64,000 bases of DNA. Origin: UBA822 sp965249775 (GTDB taxonomy: Bacteria; Gemmatimonadota; Gemmatimonadetes; Longimicrobiales; Gaopeijiaceae). The position numbers and the translations under genes were made by a program. This document shows positions 32,422 to 42,369 of the stretch, one piece after another. The stretch lies in NCBI GenBank assembly GCA_965249775.1, contig OZ252253.1, positions 1,550,001-1,614,000 of the forward strand. The letters are read 5' to 3'. The notes under the pieces are model-generated. The model was not told the origin of the DNA. It saw only the letters and a program-made list of their open reading frames with translations, and made no database searches. Numbering within the stretch: position 1 is the first letter of the stretch; the number at the start of each line of letters is the position of its first letter.

Positions 32422-32530
32422 CTTACCCTCCTCTGAACCGGCCAACATTGCTCGATAATGTCACCCTCGACGCGATCCGGCTAGTTGACGCCCGCCAACC
32501 GATACGGCAACCAACCGAAGCCCTCCGGGT

Positions 32531-33622
32531 CTAATTCTGGTTCTCCGCCTCCAGGCGCTCCTGATATCGCGCGCCGCTCAGAATGTTGGCCATGGCGTAG
32601 TTCCCCTCGTGGCAGGCGTACTCGTATATGAGGCCGGGTAGCGCCTTCATCGGCACCTCGCCTCCCCACTCGGTGGTGTAGGTCGCGGGATCGATGACGG
32701 TGAACTCGTAGTTGATCGTGTGCTCGTCCACGCGCGTGAGGCGCTCGATCACCTTCATCTCCTCCGAGCCACCCGGGAAGACATAGGCGTACGAATTGAG
32801 CTGCATCACCGGGATGTTCGTGGTCTCTATCACGAGCGTATCGCCCTCCCAGTGGCCCCACGAGTCGCCCATCCACGGACGCATGTGCTCCGGCAAGGGA
32901 TCGGGCTCGCCCATGCGGATGATGCGCACGTCGTGGACCATCTCCGTCATGATCATGATGTGGTCGGCGGTCTGCACGATCGTGTAATTGTTGTTGTAGA
33001 AGTAGTTGGGGAGCATGGGCGGACCGGCGTTGGACCCGAACGACATCAGGCAGCGGTCGGAGAGCGGTCGATTCTCTGGATTGTCGTACTCACTGAATTG
33101 TCCGTTGAACGCCCTCACCTCGGCGGCCCGTTCCCTCGCCTCGGGCGTCTGGGGCGGAATGCGGCCGTTCTCGGGCCTCGTGACGAGCGAGCTTCGCGGC
33201 TCGCCGTTGTAGATGGCGACCCGGTCGCCCCCATCGATATAGACGTAGTTGTAGCCCCCCGTGCCGCCGGAGGCCGCGTCGAAGAGCAAGTCTCCTGTGA
33301 ATATGCCCCCCGCCTGCGGCGCCTCGCGGTCCGGATCGCTGACGGCGTTGGCGTCCGCGATGTACTCCTCGCGCGTTCCCTCTATCGTCGCCACCTCTTC
33401 CGGTGTCAGTACCGGGCCTTGTCGCAACGGACGCTGCATCGGTGTGATGGTCGCGTTGCTCCAGTTCCCCTGGAGGTCCGGATGACCGTCGGGCGTACGG
33501 GGCATCACCCATTGCTGCGCGTCGAACGTGGGCCCCACGGCCGCCGCGGACGACGGGGTCACTCCCGCGAATGCTCCCGCGAAGCACAGCGTCAAAAGCG
33601 AAGCAGAATAACGCTGAATCAT
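32531..33622 (-). CDS. Tandem exported PDLQGNW-type protein, copy 3
   Basis: 363 residues with a signal peptide (MIQRYSASLLTLCFAGAFAGV) and the family motif order: PDGHPDLQGNWSNATITPMQRPL, a variable region about 90-130, YNYVYIDGGDRVAIYNGEPRSSL, LMSFGSNAGPPMLPNYFYNNNYTIVQTADHIMIMTEMVHD, and YEYACHEGNYAMANILSGARYQERLEAENQ. The 82-bp gap to copy 4 contains a duplicate of the leader found upstream of copy 1, which suggests a separate promoter for copy 4. Confidence 0.78.
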   Translation of the reverse strand: MIQRYSASLLTLCFAGAFAGVTPSSAAAVGPTFDAQQWVMPRTPDGHPDLQGNWSNATITPMQRPLRQGPVLTPEEVATIEGTREEYIADANAVSDPDREAPQAGGIFTGDLLFDAASGGTGGYNYVYIDGGDRVAIYNGEPRSSLVTRPENGRIPPQTPEARERAAEVRAFNGQFSEYDNPENRPLSDRCLMSFGSNAGPPMLPNYFYNNNYTIVQTADHIMIMTEMVHDVRIIRMGEPDPLPEHMRPWMGDSWGHWEGDTLVIETTNIPVMQLNSYAYVFPGGSEEMKVIERLTRVDEHTINYEFTVIDPATYTTEWGGEVPMKALPGLIYEYACHEGNYAMANILSGARYQERLEAENQN

Positions 33623-33623
33623 C

Positions 33624-34685
33624 TTACCTCCTCGAAGCCGGCACCTTCTCGTCCGGGCTTTCCTGATAGCGCGCGCCGCGCAGTATGTTGTCGAGGGCGT
33701 AGTTCCCCTCGTGGCAGGCGTACTCGTATATGAGGCCCTCGAGCGCCGTCATCGGCACCTCGCCCCCCCACTGGCTTGTGTAGGTCCCGGGGTCGATGAC
33801 CGTGAACGCGTAGTTGATCGTGCTCTGGTCCGCCCGGCTGAAGCGCTCGATCACCTTCATCTCCTCCGAGCCGCCAGGGTAGATATACCCGTGCTTGTTC
33901 AGCTGTTTCGTCGGAAGGTTGGTGGTCTCGACCACGAGCACATCGCCCTCCCAGTGGCCCCACGAGTCGCCCATCCAGGGACGGATATGCTCCGGCAATG
34001 GCACGCGCTCGCCCATTCGGATGATACGCACGTCGTGGACCTGTTCCGTGAAGATCATGATGTGGTCGGGTGTCTGCACGATCGTGTAATTGTTGTTGTA
34101 GAAGTAGTTCGGGAGCATCGGCGGGCCGGCGTTGGAGCCGTACGACATGATGCAGCGCTCGGCGAGCCCCCGATTCTCTGGATTGTCGAACTCACCGAAC
34201 TGGCTATTGAACGCCTCCCGGTCAGCGACCCGTTGCTCAGCCTCTGGTGTCCGCGAAGGAATGCGGCCGTCTGCGGGGTTCGTAATGAGCGAGCTTCTCG
34301 GCTCACCGTTGTAGATGGCAATCCGGTCGCCCCCGTCGATATAGACGTAGTTGTAGCCCCCCACACCACCCCCAGCCTCTGGCGCTTCGCGATCGGGATC
34401 GCTGGGCGCGGAAGTCGTCTCGATGAGTCCCTGGCGCCGCCCTTCCATCTCTGCCACCTCTTCCCACGTCAGTACAGCGTCAGCATCCTCCGGGCGCTGA
34501 ATCGGTGTGAGCGTCGCGTTGCTCCAGTTCCCCTGGAGGTCGGGACGACCATCGGGCGTGCGGGGCATCACCCACTGCTGTTGATCAGGCGTGAACTCAA
34601 CGGCCGCCGCAGACAACGGGGCCACTCCCACGGATACGCCTGCGAGACAAAGCACCAAAAACGAAGCAAAATAACGCGCGATCAT
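33624..34685 (-). CDS. Tandem exported PDLQGNW-type protein, copy 2
   Basis: About 353 residues from ATG 34685, which has GAGGAGGGG six bases upstream; the longer frame to 34730 is less likely. Shows the same motif series as its neighbours, with a shortened variable region (the segment before YNYVYIDGGDR lacks about 15 residues) and FTEQVHDVRIIRMGERVPLPEHIRPWMG. The stop is 1 bp from the start of copy 3. Confidence 0.77.
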   Translation of the reverse strand: MIARYFASFLVLCLAGVSVGVAPLSAAAVEFTPDQQQWVMPRTPDGRPDLQGNWSNATLTPIQRPEDADAVLTWEEVAEMEGRRQGLIETTSAPSDPDREAPEAGGGVGGYNYVYIDGGDRIAIYNGEPRSSLITNPADGRIPSRTPEAEQRVADREAFNSQFGEFDNPENRGLAERCIMSYGSNAGPPMLPNYFYNNNYTIVQTPDHIMIFTEQVHDVRIIRMGERVPLPEHIRPWMGDSWGHWEGDVLVVETTNLPTKQLNKHGYIYPGGSEEMKVIERFSRADQSTINYAFTVIDPGTYTSQWGGEVPMTALEGLIYEYACHEGNYALDNILRGARYQESPDEKVPASRR

Positions 34686-34731
34686 GTTCCCCTCCTCTGA
34701 ATCGGCCAGCATTACGCCCAAGAATATCACA

Positions 34732-35823
34732 CTACCTCTGCCCCTGCGCCTCCATACGTTCCTGATAACGAGCGCCGCTCAGAATGTTACCGAGGGCGTA
34801 ATTCCCCTCGTGGCAGGCGTATTCGTATATGAGGCCTTCAAGCGCCTTCATCGGCACCTCGCCTCCCCACTCGCTGGTGTAGGTCCCGGGGTCGATGATT
34901 GTGAACTCGTAGTTGATCGTGCTCTGGTCTGCCCGGGAGAAGCGCTCGATCACCTTCATCTCCTCGGAGCCCCCGGGGAAGAGATACCCGTACGCATTGA
35001 GCTGTCTCGCCGGGAGGTTGGTGGTCTCGACCACGAGCACATCGCCCTCCCAGTGCCCCCACGAGTCGCCCATCCAGGGACGGATATGCTCCGGCAACGG
35101 CATGCGCTCGCCCAGTCGGATGATGCGCGTGTCGTGCACCATCTCCGTCATGATCATGATGTGGTCTGGGGTCTGCACGATCGTGTAATTGTTGTTGTAG
35201 AAGTAGTTCGGCAGCATCGGCGGGCCGGCGTTGGATCCGAACGACATGATGCAGCGCTCGGGGAACCCCCGATTCTCCGGATTGTCGAACTCGCCGAATT
35301 GGCTATTGAACGCCCTGCGTTCAGCGGCCCGTTGGATCGCCTCTGGCGTCAGGGGAGGAATGCGGCCATCCGCGGGGTTCGTGACGAGGGAGCTGCGCGG
35401 CTCATCGTTATAGATGGCAACTCGGCTGCCCCCGTCGATGTAGACGTAGTTGTAGCCCCCCGTCCCGCCGGAGGCCCCGTCAGCCAGCGGGTTTCCTGTC
35501 CAGATGCCACCTGCCGGAGGCGCCTCGCGATCAGGATCGCTGGGCGCGGAGCCCGCCTCGGCGCCTCGCGCAGCCATCCCCTCGATCATCGCCACCTGCT
35601 GCTGCGTCAGTACCGGGCCCACGCCCGGCGCACGCTGAATCTGTGTGAGCGTCGCGTTGCTCCAATTCCCCTGGAGGTCCGGCCGGCCATCGGGCGTGCG
35701 GGGCATCACCCACTGCTGCCCGCCAGATGCGGCCTGCTGGGCCGCCACGAACGACGGCGCCACTAACGCGGATACGCCCACGAAGCAAAACGCCAAAAGC
35801 GAAGCGGAATAACGCACGATCAT
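34732..35823 (-). CDS. Tandem exported PDLQGNW-type protein, copy 1 (promoter-proximal)
   Basis: 363 residues with a signal peptide (MIVRYSASLLAFCFVGVSALV). Contains PDGRPDLQGNWSNATLTQIQR, GGTGGYNYVYIDGGSRVAIYNDEPRSS, SFGSNAGPPMLPNYFYNNNYT, WMGDSWGHWEGDVLVVETTNLPARQL and YEYACHEGNYALGNILSGARYQERMEAQ. It is the first of the four-gene array and is divergent from the serine hydrolase. The conserved single cysteines, in CIMSFG and YACHEG, could form a disulfide in the periplasm. Confidence 0.78.
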   Translation of the reverse strand: MIVRYSASLLAFCFVGVSALVAPSFVAAQQAASGGQQWVMPRTPDGRPDLQGNWSNATLTQIQRAPGVGPVLTQQQVAMIEGMAARGAEAGSAPSDPDREAPPAGGIWTGNPLADGASGGTGGYNYVYIDGGSRVAIYNDEPRSSLVTNPADGRIPPLTPEAIQRAAERRAFNSQFGEFDNPENRGFPERCIMSFGSNAGPPMLPNYFYNNNYTIVQTPDHIMIMTEMVHDTRIIRLGERMPLPEHIRPWMGDSWGHWEGDVLVVETTNLPARQLNAYGYLFPGGSEEMKVIERFSRADQSTINYEFTIIDPGTYTSEWGGEVPMKALEGLIYEYACHEGNYALGNILSGARYQERMEAQGQR

Positions 35824-35901
35824 CTAACCCTCCTCTGAGCCAGCCAACTTTGCCCTAATAATGTCACCCTCGATCTGATCCGGCTAGTTGACGCCCGCCA
35901 A
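35824..35901 (-). repeat. Leader sequence duplicated in front of paralogues 1 and 4
   Basis: The stretch with AATGTCACCCTCGA and GATCCGGCTAGTTGACGCCC upstream of copy 1 recurs with few changes at about 32422-32497 upstream of copy 4. A shorter remnant lies ahead of copy 2. It records the tandem duplication and probably carries a promoter, but I could not fix the -35/-10. Confidence 0.6.
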
Positions 35902-35979
35902 GCGAAGTGGGACACTAACCGCGCTCCATTGTGCGCTCCGATACTCCGAGGGATGAATCCGATACTCCGAGGGACGAAA

Positions 35980-37239
35980 ATGATCCGTAAATCAACGATT
36001 GCTCTCGCTCTGTTCAGCCTGTTTGCGGCACCCGCAGCCGCGCAGGACTTCCCACACGTCGTGCCCGAAGAGGTTGGACTTTCGTCCGAGCGCCTCCAGC
36101 GCATCGACGAGGTCTTCGGTAGCTACGCCGAGGAGGGGCGCATGGGGGGTGTGGTAGGCATGGTCCTGAGGCATGGAAAGCTAGCATACACAGGGTCGTG
36201 GGGCATGAGGGACGTGGCGGCCGGTGACCCCGTAGAGGCGGACGACATCTACCGCATCTACTCCATGACGAAGCCGATCACCAGCGTGGCGGTGATGATG
36301 CTTTATGAAGAGGGGCGCTTCTTCCTCAGCGATCCCGTGGGTCGGTATCTACCGGAGCTCGCCAACCTCCCCGTGGCCCAGCTCTCCGAAGCCAGTTCGC
36401 CGGATGACATTCCGACCGAGCGGGCGCGCAGACCGATCACCATCCAGGATCTGCTCCGTCATACGTCGGGCCTGACCTATGGGATCTTCTCAAACTCCGT
36501 CGTCGACCAACTCTACCAGCGCGGGGGGGTCATGGCTCAGCCGACGCTCGCGGACATGTTGACCGAAATGGGCAAGATCCCGCTGATGTACCAGCCCGGA
36601 ACGGTCTGGCAATACAGCCTTGCCACAGACGTGCTCGGCCGGCTCGTAGAGGTCGTCTCGGGACAGTCCTTCGACGACTTTCTGCGAGAGAGGATCTTCG
36701 AGCCCCTCGGTATGGACGATACGGGCTTCCACGTGCCGGCCTCCGATCACGATCGTTTCGCCCGCATCTATGGGCACCAGGGAGCCGAGCGGACGCTCAC
36801 ATTGGGTGACACGATAGGCTTCACCCGGCCTCCCACGAACCTCTCCGGGGGTGGTGGACTCGTCTCCACCGCGCACGACTATTCCAGATTCGCCCAGATG
36901 CTGCTCAACGGCGGAGAGCTCGACGGGGCTCGGATCCTCGGTCGGAAGACGATCGAGCTGATGACCATGGATCACCTGCCGGAGGGGGTTCCCACCGGGT
37001 TCCTGTCACCCGGCTGGGGCTTCGGGCTCGGCTTCACGGTGAAGAACGAGGCCGGAACGGACGGAATGCCCGGATCGGTGGGGAACTTCTACTGGTTCGG
37101 CGCAGCAGGGACGTCCTTCTGGGTCGACCCCGAGGAAGACCTCGTCGGCATCTTCATGATTCAGATTCGTCCGAATCGTGACGTCATCACGTTCAGGCAG
37201 CAGTTCAAGAGGCTCGTGTACCAGGCGCTGATCGAGTAG
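35980..37239 (+). CDS. Serine hydrolase of the class C beta-lactamase/EstB family
   Basis: About 419 residues from ATG 35980 (upstream in-frame starts lie in a tandem 18-bp repeat). Signal peptide ends AAAQD. The catalytic SxxK is SMTK (Ser95), the tyrosine motif is QYSLATDVLGRLVE, and GGGGLVSTAHDYSRFAQMLLNGG follows as in esterase-type members. It is a periplasmic esterase or peptidase; the family rarely indicates true beta-lactam resistance. Divergent from the tandem exported array. Confidence 0.87.
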   Translation: MIRKSTIALALFSLFAAPAAAQDFPHVVPEEVGLSSERLQRIDEVFGSYAEEGRMGGVVGMVLRHGKLAYTGSWGMRDVAAGDPVEADDIYRIYSMTKPITSVAVMMLYEEGRFFLSDPVGRYLPELANLPVAQLSEASSPDDIPTERARRPITIQDLLRHTSGLTYGIFSNSVVDQLYQRGGVMAQPTLADMLTEMGKIPLMYQPGTVWQYSLATDVLGRLVEVVSGQSFDDFLRERIFEPLGMDDTGFHVPASDHDRFARIYGHQGAERTLTLGDTIGFTRPPTNLSGGGGLVSTAHDYSRFAQMLLNGGELDGARILGRKTIELMTMDHLPEGVPTGFLSPGWGFGLGFTVKNEAGTDGMPGSVGNFYWFGAAGTSFWVDPEEDLVGIFMIQIRPNRDVITFRQQFKRLVYQALIE

Positions 37240-37286
37240 GATCAGGGATTCAAACGCAATAAGGGATTCGAACGGAGGAATACGGG

Positions 37287-37676
37287 ATGAAGTACATCAA
37301 TCGTGACAGCGGAATGCTGGCAATGGCCGTCGTGATCGCCCTCGCGGGAGCGGTCGAGGCCAGCGCGCAGAGCCTATCCGGCGCCTGGACTTTCACGGTA
37401 GACGTCGACGGCGCCATCAGCAACCCGGCCGTAACGCTGGAACAGGACGGAGAGGAACTGACTGGGCGCTATTCGTCCGAGGCGTTGGGTGAAAACGACC
37501 TGACGGGGACCGTGAGTGGATCAGACATCACGATCACGTTCACGGCGGATTTAATGGGCATGGTCGTCGATGTCGTATACGCCGGGACCATCGACGAAGA
37601 CGGCATGATCTCCGGGACGTTGGACCTCGGTGGGTTCGCGGGGGGGACGTTTACCGCGGTGAAGGCGGACGGGTAG
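37287..37676 (+). CDS. Small exported beta-rich hypothetical protein
   Basis: 129 residues with a signal peptide (VVIALAGAVEASAQ). The mature part is a lipocalin-like strand series: LSGAWTFTVDVDG, VTLEQDGEELTGRYSSEALG, LTGTVSGSDITITF, VVYAGTIDEDGMISGTLDLGGF. A good ribosome site (GGAGGAATACGGG) precedes the ATG. It follows the serine hydrolase by 47 bp and may be in its operon. No specific function. Confidence 0.7.
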   Translation: MKYINRDSGMLAMAVVIALAGAVEASAQSLSGAWTFTVDVDGAISNPAVTLEQDGEELTGRYSSEALGENDLTGTVSGSDITITFTADLMGMVVDVVYAGTIDEDGMISGTLDLGGFAGGTFTAVKADG

Positions 37677-37688
37677 GGGTTTCTCCTT

Positions 37689-40127
37689 CTAGTTGTACGT
37701 ATACGAAGCGATCAACATGAGTTGACGAGGCGGCCCCACGTTTACGTTGCCGCCAGTCGAGTTCCCGGAGCTGAAGTACCGTTCGTCGAGCAGGTTGTGG
37801 GCGGCGAGCGTGAACCGCACAGGCCCCGGCGACCACCACACACTGGCATCGAGCAGCTGGTATGAGGGCAGAAGAAGAATGTTGTTCGCTTCGGAGAAGA
37901 AGTCACTGATGTACTTGAAGCGCGCGGTGACGCCCACGTCGTCAATCGGTTCGTAGCTGCCACCCACATTAAAGATCCTGTCGGGAACGGCGGGCAGCCG
38001 GTTGCCGGTTAGGACAGTCGGCGTAGTGCCTGCAATGACGAACTCGCCGTAACGGTTGTGATAGAAAGCCGCGTTGCCGAAAAAGCTGAGGTTCGGCATG
38101 GGCGCCCAGGCCGCCCCCACCTCCACCCCCTCGAAATCCTGCTTTCCGGCGTTGCTGTCTTCGATAAGCGGCCCCACCTGCGTTCTCACAACCACCCCGT
38201 CTCGGTTCATGTTGAAGTAGGTGGCTTGCAGGCTGGCCCGGCCGTCGAGGAATGAGCTCTTCACGCCCACTTCGTAGTTCTTGATGTTCTCGGGGTCCAG
38301 AGTCGGGTCTGTGCCGGGAGGGTTGAGTCCCGAGGGTACCCTCGGTGGCTTGAAGGCCTCTGAGTAAGCCGCGTAGACGTTGACGTTGACCTGGCCCAAC
38401 GACCCCACCTCGGTGCCGTCCACGAGTTGGTACACGGCGCTGAACTTCGGGCTGAACGCGTTGAACGTCTCTTCCCCTACCTCACCCCCCTCAAAGATAT
38501 TCACGTTCTTGAGTTCGAGTCGATCGTAGCGGCCGGCAGCGGTCAGTTGAAGTCGCGAGAGCGGCGCGATCTGGTACTGGGCGTAGGCGGCGTACGTCCG
38601 AAGGCGGTAGTCATCTCTCGCGAACTCGAAGTACTCCCAAACGGACCGTGACGGCGGCTGAAAGTCGAGGTAGTTGATGGGGAACGCTGCGAACTCGTCC
38701 ATGGGGTCCGGGGAGATGAAATCACCGAACCTGAAGCCCGAATTATGCTCGAAGGAACCCCCGACAAGCAGCTCATCCTCGATGTCTCCAAAGGTCGGGA
38801 GGTACGCGAAGCGGGCTTCGTCGTAGAAAATGTGCTCGTCGGACTGGATCTGGAATGGGAACATCTCGATCTCTTGGGAAACCGTATCGACACCTCCGAG
38901 GAAGTCGCCCGATTCCACGAACTTGTACTGGATGTCCCTATAAGAGAACGTGTTCGTAAAAGTGATGTTGCTCCCGAGATCTCGGGTGTAGAACGCCGTC
39001 AGCCGCAACTCCTCCTGATGGTAGTTGGCGGTCGGCAGGTTGAAGTTGGTGAACACGTCGACGGTCGGCTCGAAATCGCTGAGCGGTACGCCATTTGCGG
39101 CATCCACGATCGGCATGTTGGTGGGTAGCGAATTATCCGACGTGACACTGTTGACCGAAATCCACGCATCCGACCTGTCGTCCGGCGTGATGGCGAACTT
39201 GGCGAAGACCGCAGTTTCGTTCACGTCGTAGACGGGGCCTAAGGTGTCGGGGCGTGGGGTGTAGAACCCTTTGTTGCCACTCGAGGACCAGGACGTGAAG
39301 TAGCCGGTCTTGTCCGAGAGTGGCCCCGACGCGGTGACTGCGCCCCGAAGATGGTTGAATTCTCCGACCTGCAGCTCCGCATTGACTCGGGGCTCAGCCG
39401 TGGGCTTGCCGGTGAGGATGTTGATCGCCCCACCTATGGCGGTCCGGCCATAGAGCGCCGAGTTGGGGCCGTTGACGAGCTCTACGCCACTGGCATAATC
39501 GATGGGGAGATTGATCACCCGGGCGCTGTTCCTCGAATCGGTCTGGGGTACGCCGTCGATGAGCAGCAAGGTGGTCTCGAACTCGTTCCCCTGTCGTGGC
39601 ATTCCCCGGAGCTCGATCGATTCGAAGGAGTTGGCTTGGGCCGTGTGAATGAGGCCAGGCGCACTCTCAACCGCATCGACGAGCTCGACATTACCCCGTG
39701 CTACGAAGTCCTCGCGGTCGACCACGGTGACCACGGCCGGAACCTCCAGCGTGTTCTGGGCCGTCTTCGTCGCCGTCACGACGAGTCGCTCCACCATCAG
39801 GGGCTCTCTCTCCAAGGTGATGGTGACGCTCGTCGCGGCGTTGCTGGTAACCGTCAGCGGGTCGGTCTCAAAGCTCTGATATCCCAAGGCCGTGACCTGA
39901 AGCTCGCGGGTTCCCGGAGCTACGTTCTCGATCCTGAACCGTCCGCTGGCGTTCGTCGTCACCGAAATGTCGGTCCCGGCGACCCGTACGAGGGCAAGAG
40001 CGATGGGCTGTAAAGATGCTCGCTCGGAGACCGTACCGGTGACGACACCTTGCGCGGCAAGTCCCAGGGGGCTGCCGGCGGCTAATACAATCAGCGCGAA
40101 CAGCACGCGCACAACGGACACGGACAT
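37689..40127 (-). CDS. TonB-dependent outer-membrane receptor
   Basis: 812 residues. Signal peptide, then a carboxypeptidase-regulatory-like domain (about 26-105; GVVTGTVSERASLQPIALALVRV), a plug domain (about 115-235; VPAVVTVVDREDFVARGNVELVDAVESAPGLI, then SALYGRTAIGGAINILTGKP), and a 22-strand barrel ending SYTYN with an aromatic penultimate residue. The periplasmic regulatory domain is typical of Bacteroidetes/Gemmatimonadota-style receptors. The ligand is unknown; the divergent PepSY protein suggests a ferric siderophore or other metal complex. Confidence 0.88.
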   Translation of the reverse strand: MSVSVVRVLFALIVLAAGSPLGLAAQGVVTGTVSERASLQPIALALVRVAGTDISVTTNASGRFRIENVAPGTRELQVTALGYQSFETDPLTVTSNAATSVTITLEREPLMVERLVVTATKTAQNTLEVPAVVTVVDREDFVARGNVELVDAVESAPGLIHTAQANSFESIELRGMPRQGNEFETTLLLIDGVPQTDSRNSARVINLPIDYASGVELVNGPNSALYGRTAIGGAINILTGKPTAEPRVNAELQVGEFNHLRGAVTASGPLSDKTGYFTSWSSSGNKGFYTPRPDTLGPVYDVNETAVFAKFAITPDDRSDAWISVNSVTSDNSLPTNMPIVDAANGVPLSDFEPTVDVFTNFNLPTANYHQEELRLTAFYTRDLGSNITFTNTFSYRDIQYKFVESGDFLGGVDTVSQEIEMFPFQIQSDEHIFYDEARFAYLPTFGDIEDELLVGGSFEHNSGFRFGDFISPDPMDEFAAFPINYLDFQPPSRSVWEYFEFARDDYRLRTYAAYAQYQIAPLSRLQLTAAGRYDRLELKNVNIFEGGEVGEETFNAFSPKFSAVYQLVDGTEVGSLGQVNVNVYAAYSEAFKPPRVPSGLNPPGTDPTLDPENIKNYEVGVKSSFLDGRASLQATYFNMNRDGVVVRTQVGPLIEDSNAGKQDFEGVEVGAAWAPMPNLSFFGNAAFYHNRYGEFVIAGTTPTVLTGNRLPAVPDRIFNVGGSYEPIDDVGVTARFKYISDFFSEANNILLLPSYQLLDASVWWSPGPVRFTLAAHNLLDERYFSSGNSTGGNVNVGPPRQLMLIASYTYN

Positions 40128-40403
40128 AGGCCTACCAAGATCCAGAGCCCTGGAGCCTTCCTATTTGGTCAAGGGTGATTTTACCCGCGAGGTGGGGGCG
40201 GGACCACCTCGTGCGTCGCCCCCGTCACTCGGAGGGGCCGGTACAGTTTCTCACGGACCGAACATGGACACCGCAAGTGTTACTGTCAAACGACTTTGGG
40301 TTGCCCCGGCAACTCGCACGGCTCACTGTGGCACGCCGGCCTGGCGGTTGCGTATCACATGGAGAAGGGAGGAACACGGATTCATGGGGGGAAGACGGAT
40401 CGA

Positions 40404-41990
40404 ATGATGGCTCAGTTCCGGAAGTGGTTGATCCTCTCGCATCGGTATTTGGGGATTGCGCTGGGCCTGCTGATCGTGGTCTGGTTCGCAACCGGCATCG
40501 GCATGATCTACGCGCGGGGGATGCCGAGCCTGACGGATGAGCTTCGACTGGAACGACTGGAGCCGCTGGATCTCGAATCCGTCCGGGTGACACCCTCGGA
40601 GGCCGCTGAGCGGGCCGGCCTCGGTGAATTCCTGGGGAGAGTCTCGCTCCTCATGGTGATGGACCGGCCGGCGTACCGATTGAGTGGCCGGGGCACGGCG
40701 ACGGTCTTCGCCGACACGGGTGAGCAGATGGCCGGAGTGGGCCCCGTCCCGGCACGCGAGGTAGCGGGTCGATTCATGGACCTTCCCTCGGACCGCGTCC
40801 GCTACGAGAGGCTCGTGACACAGGCCGACCAGTGGACCCTCACGCAGCCCGCACTGCTCCCACTCCACAAGCTGAGCATCGACGACGACCGTGGCACTCA
40901 GCTCTACGTATCGCCGGCGTCCGGAGAGGTAACGCTGATGACCACACGAGCCAGCCGCGCTCTGGCCTGGGTCTCGGCGATCCCCCACTGGCTCTACTTC
41001 ACTCCGCTGCGGGTCAGGCAGAACTTGTGGACGAACACCATCATCTGGGCCGCCGGGCTCGGCTGCGTTCTCGCGATCCTGGGAATCACCTTGGGAATCA
41101 CGCAGTTCAAGTACTCACGACCCTTCCGGCTGTCGCGCATCGGCTCCCACATCCCCTACGCCGGCTTGATGCGTTGGCACTACATCGCCGGTTTGCTGTT
41201 TGGCGTTCTCGCTCTGACCTGGGTCTTCAGCGGCCTGCTGTCGATGGAGCCATTCGGATGGGCGTCTGGGGAAGGCCTGAGCACCGGAGAGCTTCGGCGG
41301 ACGCTCGTCGGTGGACCACTCGACGCGAGGGGCTTTCCACAGATCGACGCTGAGGCTTGGAACGACGTCCTGCCAGGCCGGAGCATCAAGGAAATCACGT
41401 ACACGCGGATTCTGGGAGAGCCGTACTTCATGGTCAGGAGTACGTCGGCCGAACCCCCGTCGGCCGAACCCCCGTCGGCCGAACCCCCGTCCAGCCGAGT
41501 GCTGGTCTCAGCCGAGACCCTCGAGGTCCGGGAACCATTCGCCGTGGACGTCTTGATGGATCGCGTTCAGGAGAGTTATTCGGACATTCCGATCATCGAA
41601 GTCAGCCTCCTCGAAGAGTACGACTCCTACCACTACTCGCGCCCCTACTCGGGGGACCAGCTGGCGCCGTTGCCGATCCTGCGCGTCAAGTTCGACGATC
41701 CGGACCAGACATGGCTCTACATCGACCCGGGATCAGGGCAGCTGTCGAGGAGCGTCCACCGCCTCGATCGGGTCGAGCGCTGGATATACCATGGCTTCCA
41801 CAGCCTGGACTTCGGCTTCTGGTACTACAAGCGCCCGCTGTGGGATATCGGTGTCATACTGCTCAGCCTCGGTGGGCTGGCTACCAGCACAATCGGGCTG
41901 TACGTCGGGATTCGCAGACTCTGGCGTGGTCGGCGGTCGGCTTCCAGAACCGCCCGGACCTCTTCCCAGACGGCCCAGACGCCTTCCTAG
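40404..41990 (+). CDS. PepSY-associated transmembrane protein (putative ferric reductase-like)
   Basis: About 528 residues from ATG 40404; the longer frame upstream is not supported by homology. TM1 ILSHRYLGIALGLLIVVWFATGIG is followed by a PepSY-like domain, two further helices (WTNTIIWAAGLGCVLAILGITLG and YIAGLLFGVLALTWVFSGLLSM), a second periplasmic PepSY domain, and a C-terminal helix. Conserved histidines in helices suit b-heme. It contains a short SAEPP triplication around 41447-41490, encoded by an exact 15-bp tandem repeat. Divergent from the TonB receptor, suggesting a shared iron-acquisition role. Confidence 0.82.
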   Translation: MMAQFRKWLILSHRYLGIALGLLIVVWFATGIGMIYARGMPSLTDELRLERLEPLDLESVRVTPSEAAERAGLGEFLGRVSLLMVMDRPAYRLSGRGTATVFADTGEQMAGVGPVPAREVAGRFMDLPSDRVRYERLVTQADQWTLTQPALLPLHKLSIDDDRGTQLYVSPASGEVTLMTTRASRALAWVSAIPHWLYFTPLRVRQNLWTNTIIWAAGLGCVLAILGITLGITQFKYSRPFRLSRIGSHIPYAGLMRWHYIAGLLFGVLALTWVFSGLLSMEPFGWASGEGLSTGELRRTLVGGPLDARGFPQIDAEAWNDVLPGRSIKEITYTRILGEPYFMVRSTSAEPPSAEPPSAEPPSSRVLVSAETLEVREPFAVDVLMDRVQESYSDIPIIEVSLLEEYDSYHYSRPYSGDQLAPLPILRVKFDDPDQTWLYIDPGSGQLSRSVHRLDRVERWIYHGFHSLDFGFWYYKRPLWDIGVILLSLGGLATSTIGLYVGIRRLWRGRRSASRTARTSSQTAQTPS

Positions 41991-42172
41991 GCGGCCGACC
42001 CCTCTTCCTTGAACACCACGTGGGCGGCGAGGGCAAGGAGGGCGAGGTTGGTGCAAGCTCTGGAGTACGCCTCGGCACCGATCAACATTATGTTGCCCGT
42101 GTAAGCACCTACGACGGCAAGGATGAACGTGATCGCGGCGAGGAGGACCAACAGCTTTGCGATACCCGGCAT
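41987..42172 (-). CDS. Small two-helix membrane protein
   Basis: About 61 residues from ATG 42172. Two hydrophobic segments (LLVLLAAITFILAVVGAY and CTNLALLALAAHVVF) are separated by TGNIMLIGAEAYSRA. GC3-rich codon use and an SD-like AGGAGATGCAC upstream support it. Convergent with the PepSY gene, overlapping by 4 bp. Function is unknown. Confidence 0.6.
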   Translation of the reverse strand: MPGIAKLLVLLAAITFILAVVGAYTGNIMLIGAEAYSRACTNLALLALAAHVVFKEEGSAA

Positions 42173-42369
42173 TGTGCATCTCCTGCTGAGAGTTGCGTGA
42201 CGACCGTCGCTCAGATGGCGGGACGCCGACCCCATGATACACAGCGGCACACAGGAGGGCCAACGCTTTTCGTAAGGCCGTTCACACCAGCACCAGCCTC
42301 ACATTAAGCGCCCTCGATCTCCCTTCGGGCCCTCCACCTGCAGCCGGACAGGAGACCGCTCGTCAGCGG

